Assembly (NCBI RefSeq): GCF_025766255.1
Contig: NW_026516666.1
Span: 124,001 to 188,000 of the forward strand
DNA length: 64,000 bases
Source of the DNA: Zychaea mexicana
Taxonomy: Eukaryota; Mucoromycota; Mucoromycetes; Mucorales; Lichtheimiaceae
Direction of reading: 5' to 3'
In this document: positions 34,813 to 46,934 of the stretch, in pieces
How the letters are laid out: each line of letters begins with the position of its first letter
How positions within the stretch are numbered: position 1 is the first letter of the stretch
Notes under the pieces: model-generated
What the model was told of the DNA's origin: nothing
Databases searched by the model: none
What the model saw: the letters and a program-made list of their open reading frames with translations, nothing else
Translations under genes and position numbers: made by a program

Positions 34813-37800
34813 ATGAAAAGGATGACCATTGCTTGTGTGTGGTTGTTTATAGCATTAGTAGCTTTAGCAATGTTTAAAAAAAATGTATATCCAGTTGACC
34901 ATTTCTGTTTTTGCTGCTACAGTATGTAATAATAGTAAATATAACTTGTGGCACAAGTTTATTTTTATAAAAAAAAAATGATTTCTTTTGATCTGTCATG
35001 ATATTGAGTGTGACACTATTCCATTATATTAAAGTTCCCATTTAATTCGATAAAATCCGTACCCATCTGTATGTATGTAACTGGTGCATGTGCACAGTGT
35101 ACATGTACATACATTGTTATATGCATACTACTAGCTACGGCTTTCCGTTACAGCTTTATGCCACCCCCTCCTTTCAAATCCTAAATTCATGCTGCCAATT
35201 AGCCGCTGTATATGTACTTGTTGATAGCTGGCATCATCGTGACGAATTTTAGGTTGCTATGCAAACGTCCCTAATGGACACCTTAATGGAACGTGACAAT
35301 AAACTCATCTTTGTTGCCATGTGAAACATGAACACTGCCCCACCACTACAAATGAATGACTTGGGTATCGTGGTAATATCCATCATTTCCGTCGCTACTA
35401 GGCAAGTGTATATAAGAGGTTACTAATCAATCCCTTTTTATGTATGAATGAAGACGCTACCTAGAAGAGCATTATGTATGTAAATGCACAACAAATCTCT
35501 CTTTCACCGTGCCATCATCAGACACACGTTGTGTGTATATCTATGCAGAACGCTTTGAGCTACTGTATACACACACACACAGAGTCCGAGAAAAAGAGTC
35601 GTTGTACAGTAGGCACAACATTCTCGATCTCTGCTCATTCATAATAAAAAATGGCCATCTCCCAAGCTAATTAATACTGTGCACTGATACTTATTCCTTA
35701 CCCCACTTCAAAAAGATCACATAAAGTCCATTGATGATAACGCCATTGTATAAAAATGCTATGATTCACAAAACAATACATCTATACGTCATGTTTGCGC
35801 GCGCTTGACGATGAAAAAAGACATCCTATGGAATAGTCGGAACGGGTGTTTACGGGAGTATACAACAACGGCAGGAAAATAAATGTTCTCGACGAGAAGG
35901 CAAATTTAGCATCCGATGCAGGGATGATGAAATTGACGTTTTTTTACACATCAGTCATATTCGACGAATCACATACACAAATTTCTATTCATATTGCATA
36001 GGATGGGATGTGTGATGATGTACTATCTATTCATCATCGTTGCTTGTGAATTCAAGAAATTTTGTTTACTATTCTCTAAATGATAATAACTTCAATTAAC
36101 ATGATGTCAGTTTTCGATTGCTACGTGTGTTGGTAGATAATATTATTGTAGTAACTCGAATGGTTTATCAGCGTAAGATGATGACAGTTGTACTCTGTTT
36201 CTTCTTTTTAGCCAGGAACTGCAAAACACAATGCTACAACCAGAAGCAAGTGCTGTCTGTAAAGCATACATTTACTTTGAAGGAGTCCGTTTTCCTTTCA
36301 ATGTAGTTGCTTACAGTTTGTATCTAAATAATCTGAACGATGGCTGGAAAATTTGAGGGACTCAACTGTTGCATAACAAGTGGTGCGCCAAATTATAATG
36401 CTGTATGGACTCATTCACACGCAATGACGCATCACATTACTTTATATTAAGAAGCGTCTGATCGTCTCTTGCCCTCTCATTTCTCTTTACTTGTATGTAC
36501 TGCTGTCATGGCTTCAAAGAACGAAAATTCCAAATACCTGTTGAAAAAAAACCGATCAAAACGGTTAATATTGCCTTTTATGGTTATTTCTTTTTTTTTT
36601 CTCTCTCTGTTTGAAATCGAACGACTATCGAGTCAACATGAACCTTTTTAAACTTGTATTGAAAAGGCTTTTGTAAATTACCAGTGGTACAGGAACTTTA
36701 GAAAGGGCATTTCCTGTTGTCCTTGATTCTGGGTGTATGTGATCAATAGAAAAACCAACAATAACACAGTAATCTGTGCTTGCATGTACCATATATCATT
36801 GTTTTACGGTAAATTTGTATACAATTTACTTGTAAAAGCAGTGGTATTACAGTGCTAGATGCTGTATAACCCTTTGAGTTGGAATGGTTGCCAACGCTAA
36901 ATAAATATCCCCAATCCAATATGTTTGGAGGGGAACTTGATGCTTCGAAATTAGCTTTATAGTGTTGCAGGCATTGACATTTGCCCTCGAGACATATATT
37001 TTTTTGTAGATGACCGTTTTTTACTTGCCCATAAACGTATCTAGAAAAGAAAGAGATATGGACAAGTAGTCGTCGCAGATATTCGAGATTTTCAATCGAT
37101 GGAACGATGAAAGACCAAGAGTGTGTGGGGGGGGCGGCAACAAAGCGGAAGTGTTTGTCTGTTTTGGATGCGTGGGGGATGTTGAGTGTTTCTTTTATAG
37201 AAAAAACCTTGGGAATTGTAAGGATACCGTTATGGTGGTTCAAGAGGGGACTGAGGGCGGGTACAAGTGGTGAAGAAATAAGTATCGCTCCTGTGATACG
37301 AAGGGCACTTGATCGAGAACACATCGTCAGTGAGCGGACCACAGACCTTGAATGATACAGGAGAATATATCTTTTCATGAGTATGAAAGGACGATGGGCG
37401 TTGGTACGTGTACGTTTTTCGTTGTGTGTTTTCATCCAACAATTATCTTACAACATGTGTGAATATAGTCATATAAAGGATTTTACTCAAGAAATTCACG
37501 GACTACATAACAGTAAAAATTCGTTAATTACAATGTAGTTAAATTACATGATGATGAGCTCACACCCCAAAGAAGATACTGTGCGCTAACGTTTTGTAGG
37601 GAGAGTATATGGATGTGGGCTTATTATATAGTCAGTCCAAGTTATTCGCTAGCGACGGCTCGTTGATGGCCTCATAATCCTCGGTTGAATGCGTAACCAG
37701 TCTATTTCTCGGAGGGTCTTGATCCATTTGCCTCGGTGTAGGCCACCACTCGACCTCGTGGGGTAATTTGTAGCGTATCAAGCAAAGCATATACAGACAA

Positions 37801-38996
37801 TTACCAGGGCAACCAGTTAAGCATTGTAGCATAGAAATAATCCATCCGAGTTGTGTGAAGCACGGAAACATTATACTCGGACGATCCAGCTTATGATAGC
37901 TGTAGCAATACGATTGCCATTAAATCATGAATGTTAGATTTTATACATCTGTACAACAATGAACGGCTATGTGTGTATCTCTACGTTTATAATATTTTAG
38001 TTGATCATACATAACGTCATTTCAGACAGTCGGAACAACATGCTCAGAAAACCCAAGCATTGCTTAAAATCCCAGGTCTTTGACTTTTTCCAACATAGTA
38101 AATTGTATACCATATCATCATTTTATTTAACGCTCGTAAATAGCGATCTTTCGCCAAGTAATACGAAATGTGTACACATAGTTTTTTTCTATATGGAAGG
38201 GTTACGCTCGGAATGGGCGATGCGATAGCAACAGTATGTTACTAATGAGCTTGATAAACGATTAAGCCTGGTGTATCATAGCGTTGATGTATCAACTGTC
38301 GACGGGTCCACACATCATCCAGTTGCATCATACTGTTCAGCTTCCATACAAGCTGGCTCCCAGTTTCTGAATTGAAGCGATAGCAACATGTGCATTTTGT
38401 TTTCAGAAATGCAGTGAGCATTCACTTGAGAGCCAACATGTCACACGTTGGAACGCAGTATTACGGTGTCGCCAGGTGATGTGGACAGATCGGGTCCAAT
38501 GCCGACCAACAAAAATGATGCCGAAGGCTGAGAATGAAACAACCAGCATCTTGATAGAAGCTAACAATAGTAAAGACTGATACGCTCACATGGGGAGAAG
38601 CACACATCTTTCTCCCCCACGTCAAAGAAACTGGTAACTATGTCACGTACGATAACCCCTGAGAAATCTATGTTTTATTTTGCTGTCCCGATTGTTTGTT
38701 TATGCAAGCCTTGCTTGTTTGTAAATAACTCCCGATGTTGAAATGATAGAAGATTATAGTTGTTATTTTTGAAGATCAATAAAAGTTTAATGTATTTTAA
38801 GTAGAAAAAAGAGAGACACACACACCTTACAAGTAATACAGAGAAGGGGGAGGGGAAAGGAGCACACACACTATTTTTTATACGCGCGCGCGTAAACGGA
38901 GAGAGTAGTAATATATGAAAAAAAAAAACAAGAAAGAAAAACACGTGTGCGAGAGAACTGTGGACGGGGGCGGGTCAAGAAAAAAAAAGAGGCGGA

Positions 38997-39033
<37 letters not shown>

Positions 39034-39138
39034 GCTGTAAAAAGACAAATGAAGAGTAATATGGGACAATTTGGAGGAGGAAGGATATACAAATTAGAAA
39101 ACTAGTAACTGCTGCTACAATCATGGGCTACTACTACT
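34813..39138. other. Gene-poor 4.3-kb stretch
   Basis: AT-rich DNA. A 230-codon minus ORF at 36743-37435 has no recognisable motif and overlaps an 82-codon ORF on the other strand, so I do not call it. The best candidate is the short ORF at 37632-37871. Purine-rich tracts at 39000-39028 lie just 3' of the syntaxin gene. Confidence 0.5.
37632..37871 (-). CDS. Hypothetical 79-residue protein with N-terminal hydrophobic, Cys-rich segment
   Basis: ATG to TGA without introns. The first 35 residues are hydrophobic with five cysteines (CFTQLGWIISMLQC, CPGNCLYMLC). A polar, Pro- and acid-rich tail follows (EVEWWPTPRQMDQDPP). The composition looks coding and membrane-associated. No family recognised; it could be chance. 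Confidence 0.35.
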   Translation of the reverse strand: MFPCFTQLGWIISMLQCLTGCPGNCLYMLCLIRYKLPHEVEWWPTPRQMDQDPPRNRLVTHSTEDYEAINEPSLANNLD

Positions 39139-40107
39139 TTACTGCTGCTGTTCCTGTTCACCACCACCGCCACCACCACCACCACCACCGCCGGACGGAG
39201 CAAAGTGTACTGCCAGAACAATGACAAGGATGATGACAATGACGGCAAAGATACCAAAGCAGATCCACTTTTTCTTGCGGGTGAGTTTGGCATAATGCAC
39301 GGCCTTGCCCACCTCCTGGTTTCCCTTTTCCAAATCACCGACGACCTGGTACGAGCTTTCCTCGATCTGCGCCAGCACCTTGGCCTGGTTCTCGAGCAAG
39401 TACTGCATCTCCTCAAACAACGACGACAACTCCTCGACACTCTTTGCCAATCGACGGATATCCTCATGACGTTCCTGGACCGCATCCAGCGTCTGCTGGC
39501 CATCATAGCGTCGCTGTTCATTCGTCATCGAGTGCATCAATTGTTGGGCAAAGACGGCCGGCCGACCCTGTTCGGCCTGAGCAATGGCCTGATCGATTTC
39601 ATCGGGCGTAGCGTTGGGGTTGGCGATTCTAATCTGACGCTCATACTGTCGCGACTCTGCCTTTTGAAAGTCAAGAGCGACCTGACGATGACGAGCAATG
39701 GTGTCCATGAATGACTTTGTCACGTTTGAAAACTGGTTTTTGCGGATGGCCAGGTCGGAATGGCGAGGTGTGGGTTCAATCTCTTTGATTTTTTGCTTGA
39801 CGTGTGTCATGAATTGTTGCGTTTCGTTGGTCATGGCGTCGAGTTGTGACCGGATGCGGGCTTCTTCGCGTGCATCGGCCGCTTGTAACATGCTCGACTG
39901 TAGACTTTCGATCCGGGAAATGTTTTCATTGACGCCCCGAATGGTCTCTTGGATATGCGAGATTTCGTTCAGGAATCCATCCATAGAGGTAGGGTCGGAT
40001 TGCGACGAGAGTAAGGGCCGCATCTCGTATCGGCCGGGTGCTGGTGCCTGCTGCCCGCCGGCAACGGGGGCTGGACGTGAAAGTTCGGCTAACCGATCGA
40101 CGCTCAT
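39139..40107 (-). CDS. SSO1: Plasma-membrane syntaxin (t-SNARE, Sso1/Sso2 type)
   Basis: Intronless, 322 residues. A Pro/Gly-rich N-terminus is followed by the Habc three-helix region (about residues 40-190, beginning MDGFLNEISHIQETIRGVNE). The SNARE motif (about 215-275) contains RRLAKSVEELSSLFEEMQ and the central Gln in LLENQAKV. A single C-terminal membrane anchor follows (WICFGIFAVIVIILVIVLAV). After the anchor an unusual poly-Gly run and a Gln/Glu tail extend about 20 residues beyond where Sso proteins usually stop. Function: Qa-SNARE for fusion of secretory vesicles at the cell surface, important in hyphal tip growth. Long GA and CT tracts lie directly upstream of the ATG. Confidence 0.93.
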   Translation of the reverse strand: MSVDRLAELSRPAPVAGGQQAPAPGRYEMRPLLSSQSDPTSMDGFLNEISHIQETIRGVNENISRIESLQSSMLQAADAREEARIRSQLDAMTNETQQFMTHVKQKIKEIEPTPRHSDLAIRKNQFSNVTKSFMDTIARHRQVALDFQKAESRQYERQIRIANPNATPDEIDQAIAQAEQGRPAVFAQQLMHSMTNEQRRYDGQQTLDAVQERHEDIRRLAKSVEELSSLFEEMQYLLENQAKVLAQIEESSYQVVGDLEKGNQEVGKAVHYAKLTRKKKWICFGIFAVIVIILVIVLAVHFAPSGGGGGGGGGGGEQEQQQ

Positions 40108-40156
40108 CGAGTATAATGTAGAAGGGGGTGTAAAGAGAGAGAGAGAGAGGGAAGAA

Positions 40157-40193
<37 letters not shown>

Positions 40194-40270
40194 AAAAGGG
40201 GGAACCGAGTTAAGCAAGTTTACTGGTAGGGTAATACACTCTCAGTCCTGTACCTCGTATACAACACCAG

Positions 40271-40303
<33 letters not shown>

Positions 40304-41040
40304 GCTCCGTTCACTAAACTGGGTTAGAAAATGGCTATTTTTATAACCCCCACCAAGAACCTTCAAGGTGGGCTTGGCTTGTTCAGGCAGTTGTGGCTGA
40401 TCGTCTCTCTCTCTCTTGGGTCGATCTTTGTTTTTTAAACATCCTCTTTCGGTTGATGGATGTCCAGCTAAGCCCAGTTCTTGTGCACGTGCTCGCGGGA
40501 CACAGACACCACAACAAAAGCAAAATATTTTTTTTTGGCGGTTCTCGGTGGCCTGCTACTTGATATAGCGGCACCAAAGCAACTGTTACTGGTTGCTTGG
40601 CATCACACACATAAAATAGACAAAATGGGGGCGGGCCTCTATCTCCTGGCACACACAGACACAAATTTATCGGGGACACAAAAGAGAGTTGGAACCGGTC
40701 GAGGCCACACACACACATTCATTTAAAACATTCCCAATCAAAACAGAGTCAGAGAAGGGATATTAAAAGTATGTTATTTACTAGGGAGGAGGGAAAATCA
40801 AACAAAGAGAGGTTTCTCCAAAAGTGGGGTTTGTTGTGTCTGTGCGAATAATGATAATGATGATAATAATAATAATAATAATGATCGTAGTAGTAGAAAT
40901 AATAATAAAAGAGAAAACGGGTATAAACAAATCGTATATGTATAAAAAAAAAAGTGGGGGGCTGCAGGGGAATGATTTACTATGCAAATGTTCATGTTGT
41001 TGTTGTTGTTGTAGCTTTTTTTTTTTTTTGTTCATCTTCT
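40108..41040. other. Intergenic between syntaxin and J-protein genes
   Basis: Contains GA repeats 40134-40200, CT repeats 40271-40303 and AAT/GAT repeats 40850-40905. No gene seen. Confidence 0.6.
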
Positions 41041-42466
41041 TTACCAAGCGGTGGCATACCGTTCACCTGCTTCTAGTAGACCCACCGCTAACTTGAGCGC
41101 ATTTTCCACACGCATGCCCAAAAGACCCTGCTGATTGACATCTTCTAACTGCAGTTTTTCTTTCTTTTCTCGAGACGCTGTGTTGATCATGATAGGCAGC
41201 TGGAGCAAGGTTTTGCAGATGGTGATCGACAGGGCCATCCGACGCCACAGATCGAAATACGAGAGGCGTCGCAGCTCTTGTTGTAGCTCATACAGTCGCA
41301 TCAGTTCAAACTGGATCACTTTGTAATATGTATGTGTGGCTAACACGAAAAAAAGGTTATCAGTGTCTAGGTGTTTGTTTTACTTGATCACAGAGAGAGG
41401 ATGGGAGAAACTTACATAGTAATAATTCTCGCATTTTGCGGAACGCAAGTTCGATTTGGATAATGGCATCTTCACTTATATGCATACCGGGATTTGTTTC
41501 ATTCAAGGCATCTGCAATGCGTGGGTCGTGGTAGTTGATAGGTATGTTAGAGTTGGTTGCTTCACTTGGCCCTTATACCAAACATGGAAAAGAGTCGCTC
41601 ATGGAGAGCCTACCAGGGGGATGACTTACGGATGAATGCACGCATGGTTTGGAATTCACCATCCATCATTTCGATAAAAAGCTAAAATAGTGTCACACGT
41701 TTAAACAAAAGATGGATTTTATGGAAACGGCTGCTTGTTATGTCTTTTAAATTGCTATAATTGCTCACCTGATGCAACACGCGCTGTAATGTGTCGTTTG
41801 GATTTCCATCGTCGTCTGCAGAATGCATGGGTGAAGCCATTGGATGTTGTTGCTTGGACAAGTCGTATATGAGTTTTGAGGATGGATTGCTCAGCGTCTC
41901 ATAGGCCAGCGACAAGACTATTTGGTAGAGTCCCCCCTTTTGTTAGACACCACCGCATTCTACATCGAGAGCCACACACACATTCTCTCTCCCTTTCTCT
42001 TTTGCACCCAAGAGAGAGAAAAGGGGTGTGGATGAAAGGAGCTTTTTTATTTTCTTGTTCTTACGCTGAAAACTTTCAGTGGCTCGGGGATAGGGCGGTA
42101 CGAACTTGTCTGGATGACATACTCGACTTCGCTAATGTAAGCCCGTGTCGTTATTATCAGACATTTGTTGTTGCTGTTGTAGGTAGATTCAAAGAGAAAG
42201 TCTCATCATGTCGCTCTTCTTCACAAAAGAGAGACACACACACACACACAAGAGAGGAATTTTCTACATACCCGTATGTAAGCTCTTCGAATATCTTCAG
42301 TGGGAGACTCCTTGCTAACCCCAAGCACATGGTAGTAATCGGGCGCGCTTAGAACTTCTTCGACGTACTGATATTTCTTTTCGCTCTCAACGGCCGGTTG
42401 GTGTTGTTGCTTTTTTGGCAATGTGTTGGGTCGTGGTGCTGATCCCCACGGATTGATAAATGGCAT
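41041..42466 (-). CDS. J-domain (DnaJ/Hsp40) co-chaperone
   Basis: Six exons: 42466..42272, 42131..42065, 41917..41769, 41681..41630, 41511..41416 and 41339..41041; 285 residues. The J domain starts at about residue 44: YYHVLGVSKESPTEDIRRAY, the HPD tripeptide (CHPDKFVPPYPRATESFQ), then LLSLAYETLSNPSSKLIYDL. No Gly/Phe region or zinc fingers follow, so it is a class C J-protein. The rest is helical, with ELAFRKMRELLL, YYKVIQFELMRLYELQQELRRL and a C-terminal ALKLAVGLLEAGERYATAW. This resembles the DnaJ-X region of yeast Caj1/Djp1, though I am unsure. It stimulates an Hsp70 partner. There is no signal peptide, so cytosol or nucleus. It lies directly downstream of Argonaute on the same strand. 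Confidence 0.85.
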
Positions 42467-42844
42467 TGTTGATGATGAGTAATAACGTGTTTCTCAAATC
42501 GAGTATGTGTCTGTTTTAATTGCGTTTGTCGCTGTTAAGAGAAAGGTTTAAGGGGGGTGGGGAGAGACGGCAAACGGGGAAGAAAGAAGAAGCAAAAGAG
42601 AGAGAGAAAGAGAATAATAAGGCACAGGGTGTAGAATAAAAAAGCAAGTTGCCGGTGTTGTTGAGAATTGAGTGTACGGGTGGCTCTATTTCTCCTTAAT
42701 TGAAGTCGAGGTGAATGAGGGAGAGAGAGAGAGAGAGAGAAATAAAGGAGCCCCAGAAAAAAGAAAAACTTATTATCGTTGTTGTTGTGTATGTCACGCA
42801 CAGGTAAAAGAAAAAAGATGTGTTATTACTATTGGCTTATCGCT

Positions 42845-42845
<1 letters not shown>

Positions 42846-42895
<50 letters not shown>
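42846..42895. repeat. (TC)n(TG)n compound microsatellite
   Basis: About 17 TC units run directly into about 8 TG units. Confidence 0.95.
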
Positions 42896-43132
42896 TCTCT
42901 GTTCTCTGTTTGCATGTGAAAGTATATAAACTCACTTCTTTTTTTGATGGGCCCACACAGACACATCACACGCTAAACCCCATTCTGCATACACATTCCA
43001 TTATCAACACTATTTCAAAAGTGGGTGTTTGTTTTATTGCACATGCAGCAGACAACGACTACGTAAGACAGTGCGTCGCCAGCACGAAACTTATCAGCAG
43101 CAAAGTATTCTGTTGGCTTGCGGATACCAAGT

Positions 43133-43134
<2 letters not shown>

Positions 43135-43169
<35 letters not shown>
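43135..43169. repeat. (GCAA)n tetranucleotide repeat
   Basis: About eight GCAA units, located 45-80 bp beyond the Argonaute stop codon and so probably in its 3' untranslated region. Confidence 0.95.
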
Positions 43170-43213
43170 AAGAAGCAGAAGAAAAGCATGCGCCAGGTTG
43201 TTGTTGTACTTCT

Positions 43214-46200
43214 TCACATGTAGTACATGACTACAGCATAGTGTGAGATTGATCATCACTTTTGTAAGAAACAGACCCCCCTCCCCTTTTACGATAAGAA
43301 CAACATCTTTATCTTACCTTTCTGCAGCTCAGGTTTGACCACGGCAAAGCTCGCCATCTGCTGCTCAGAGTCTAGGCTTTCGGACGTGGCTTCCGTGTCA
43401 GACCAGTTCTCACCTCGGCGATGGAAACGGGCACGGGCCGCCACCAGGTCGGCATAGTATGCCGGCGGCACTATCGACACCGCACGTGTAGCCCGGCCAT
43501 AAATGTAGCACAGACGATAGGTGAGCTCTTGGAGCGAATCAGAAGTGAACTTGTTTTCGTCGTACAGGACATGATAGTGGGTGGGGCGGGAAGTGCCTTG
43601 CAGTCCGGCGTGGGATTGTAGGTCTAACAAACAATAACTCGCGTTTAGCATATTACCTCTTCCCTCCGGTTAAACAAGAAACTTACAAAAGTCAAATTCA
43701 AATGGATGCACAATTTCAGTATCAACGACTGTGCCAGGCTGGCAGTTGCCAGTCCGATCCGCATCGCGAGCCTCCACCGGGAAAAATCGAGCGTGATGAC
43801 GCTTCTGAACAACCACGAATGTCACTGTTGGCTTGTAATCCGGGTCGAGTGACGCACACGCCGCATGGACCTGCTGGACCTCGTTTTCCAACACGGCACT
43901 GAACTGACCTTCGGAAATACCATCACGATAGAAAAGAACACGGTCGGGCTTTTGACCACATGCCTGGTAGAAGCTCTTGAGCAACTCCTTGACCATGTTG
44001 GCAAGATCGGCAATGATTTCGGTACGGTTGGCTTGCACACGGATGGCACTGGCGTAGCGCGATGCCCGGGCATCCATGGAGGCCGTGACAGCAGCGACCG
44101 AAGGACGGTTCAGATCGCCTGGAGCTGGGTGGGTCACGTCGGCACCAAACACAATCGTCGGACGTTCCGAAATGAAAGGGATCTGGTGCGCGTCGAGGAA
44201 CATGTTCATGCCACCCAGCTTCATGTTGACCTTCAAGCAGACGTTGGCACAGTATTGCTTCTTGGCATCGGCAATGTGCTTGGACTGGACACACTGTGTG
44301 GGGATACCGATCACCGTGTCCGACACGCGCTTGATCTCGGCATACAGTGGCACCCCTGTGTTGGGCAAGATGCACAAGATCAATTGTGGCGTGGCCTTTG
44401 CAATGTTGCCGGCCTTGAGCCACGCTTCTTTCAATGTACGGTCAATACTTCCTTGTGGATCGCCATGGGTGATGGGTGGATTACGGTTTACCACGTTCAA
44501 CCCGGTCTCGATAAATGTCTGGCACAACTCTCGGACAAAGCGTGCGATCGCCGGATTCTGCAGCTGCGACTGAAAATTCACGACCGACCACGATCCCAAT
44601 GTGGCGCCCTGAGCGACTTTTTTACCACGCAAGTTCCATGCACCGCCAACGGGTGTGAAGGTTCCCTCGGGCGAAGTGGTCGAATACGTGATTTGCGGTG
44701 TGGGCAAGACGCGTGCACTGATCATGGCCATGTCGGGCTTGACGGTCATGCCAAACTGTTGCATGTACTGATTGTCCTTGTACTGCAACAAATTGTAGCC
44801 TTGCTTAATCTTGTTGGCGCGGACATTTGGCTTTTGACACGTAAACTTGATCATTTCGGCCGTTTGTTTCTCGTTGAGCTTCTTCATGAAGCGTTGGCCC
44901 GAGACAATGTCACAGACTTCCATGGGCAGAAACATGTCCTTGCGGACAACAATGCATGGCAAGAACGGGTACTCCAGTCGCATGTTGTAGTGTTTGGCGA
45001 AATACTGCGACACGCTCAGCTCATTGCCGTCTTGGTCTTGGAACAGCGTACGGTCTGTGGTCGAGGGCGTGAGTCGCAGGATCTTGAACCTGCGCTTGTT
45101 CTCGCCGCGATGGTTGATTTGAACTTTCAGGCCCTTGAGCGCTTTTTCCAGTTTTGCACGGTCGCGGTCGGTGATGCCACGACGCAAATCGTCCACTGTG
45201 CGTCGACCGAGGATCTTGGCAGCCATTTCGGGCAGTCGGTCGCTCTCGTAAAACGCGGTGGCGCTCACATCCACGTTGATCATCATCTTGCCAACCCCGG
45301 GTCGGGCAGATTGGTAGAAGCCTTGCCATACCTCAGCACCGTTGGGTAATGAGCGTCGTTCTTGCGGTGTGAAAAAAGAGCGGCCCACGGTTGCGTACAG
45401 CATACTGGGCATGTGACGGATCAACACATCCAAGATCATGATTGCTGATAATTGAATATGCAGTAGTACAGCAAAACAGTCATTGTTGTCATGTACGTTC
45501 ATTAGTGGTTTGTTGTTATTGTTGTGGTAACCATGCGATGATCCCAGTCATCATGCTGAGGTTGCTCACCTGTCAAGCAGTTTGGCGTCAAACGCGTTGT
45601 GCCTTCCAAGAATTGACGCAGCTCGTCCATATTGACCTCACCGGCCTTCTTGATGCGAATATGGAACGTACCGCCAGTGCGCTTGGATGATGCTGTACCG
45701 GTATCAGTGTCTTGAAGTTCGACCTAGTAGCAGCAGCAGTAGTAGTAGTAGTAGTAGTTGGTGTGGAAAGATCAGTGAGCCGTCGGCAACGACAACAATA
45801 AAGATGATTGTGTGTTTGTGTGTGTGACAACAAACATAAGATAAAAAAAAACAGTGACGGCAACAGAAAATAGAATGTGTAATATGACAAAGCAACACAC
45901 AATGTGGTGAAAACAGGGCTGTATCTGAAAGTTTTACCTCGTATTGACCTGCTTGTTCAGGACCAAGAGGCAACGGCTTGGGCGAAAACACATTTTTGCG
46001 ACCATCATAGATGGTTCGGATGCCCTTGAGCAAGCCTTGGCCGCCCATGTCCTCAAACTGCTTCCATACTTTACGATACACCGCCGGCGGTGCATTTGCT
46101 TGGTCGATGTTGATGTCGTAGTGGTGCACGTTGGCCAGCGGGAACGACATGATTTCGAAAAAGTTGCTGCGTACGCGAACGGGTCTGCCAACGATGCCAC

Positions 46201-46240
46201 GACCGGGACGAGTCACATAATCAGTGATAGCAAGAGACAT
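43214..46240 (-). CDS. AGO: Argonaute, slicer-type (RNA interference)
   Basis: Five exons: 46240..45938, 45723..45570, 45444..43687, 43623..43318 and 43230..43214; 845 residues. Order: N domain ([29 protein letters not shown]), linker with [15 protein letters not shown] and [17 protein letters not shown] (about 230-360, ending in [20 protein letters not shown]), MID ([27 protein letters not shown]) and PIWI. The catalytic tetrad is complete: Asp588 in FGADVTHP, Glu in NRTEIIADL, Asp660 in [10 protein letters not shown], and His in [11 protein letters not shown]. It should cut target RNA guided by small RNAs. The last coding exon is 17 nt and gives the conserved VMYY end before TGA. Introns are 63-214 bp. 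On the opposite strand a long ORF (43865-45349) is only a shadow. Confidence 0.96.
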
Positions 46241-46742
46241 GGTTTTCGTGTGTGTGTGTGTGTGTTTCCTGAGTGAAGGCTGGAGGAGATAGTAGTTGCT
46301 GGAGTAGGGTGTCAAACGAAAAAGTATAAAAAAACGGAGGAAAGAAAGAAAGAATAGACCGGTTTCCATGGGGGCGTTCATGCTCTTTATATATATATAT
46401 ATGCATCTTGCAGGTTGTTTGGGTGTACATTGTTTTTCTTTTGTTCTTTGATCATGCTGTCGATTACTTTGCTAGTGATTGACGTCGTTTCGTGCGTCGT
46501 TTTTAAAGATGTGTATGTGCCGACATTCTGAAATTCCCTTACTCCAATGAACGGCACAACATATCAGCGTTGTAACTGATTTTTTTTTTTTTTTGCTACT
46601 GCACGACTCTGTTTACCCTTTTGACAAAGGCAAGATCACGATAAAACACGTATGCAATGAGTTTGTGTGTTTGTGTTTGTGTGGCGAAAAAAAAAATAAT
46701 CAAACCTGAAACGTGGGTAACAAGAAAAACGCAGGAGGCGTT

Positions 46743-46934
46743 GTATATAAAAAGGGGGCTACCACATCAACAACAACAACAACCATCATCATCATGGCAT
46801 CCGGTACTATTCCTTCTTACAAAACAAGGTGCTTTTTATTTATTGGTAATAAGTCTGGGTTGTCTATTGTAACAGGAACGTCTTGTAAACGACATTGTCC
46901 GTCTCTTCTTCGTAGTGATAGCCTAGCTGATTAA
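46743..46934 (+). CDS. Possible small gene with TATA box, antisense to ILV1 3' end
   Basis: A TATA-like TGTATATAAAAAG at 46742-46754 lies about 40 bp before an unusual CAA/ATC-rich leader (46765-46793) and an ATG in good context at 46794. The 46-codon ORF ([16 protein letters not shown]...) ends at 46934 inside the last ILV1 exon on the other strand. It is transcribed away from Argonaute. A splice donor follows the 12th codon (AAG-GTGC), so a longer spliced gene is also possible. No family recognised. Confidence 0.3.
   Translation, partial: VYKKGATTSTTTTTIIIMASGTIPSYKTRCFLFIGNKSGLSIVTGTSCKRHCPSLLRSDSLAD

Larger units (their letters stand above)
42467..43213. other. Intergenic between J-protein and Argonaute genes
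   Basis: Rich in simple repeats: GA near 42720-42740, (TC)n(TG)n at 42846-42895 and GCAA repeats at 43135-43169. No gene seen. Confidence 0.6.

Noticed and set aside
36743..37435. 230-codon minus ORF
   Set aside because: No motif, odd composition and a competing ORF on the other strand; it may be chance in AT-rich DNA.
43865..45349. 494-codon plus-strand ORF
   Set aside because: It is the exact antisense of the Argonaute PAZ-MID-PIWI exon. The minus frame has the catalytic motifs and the splice structure.
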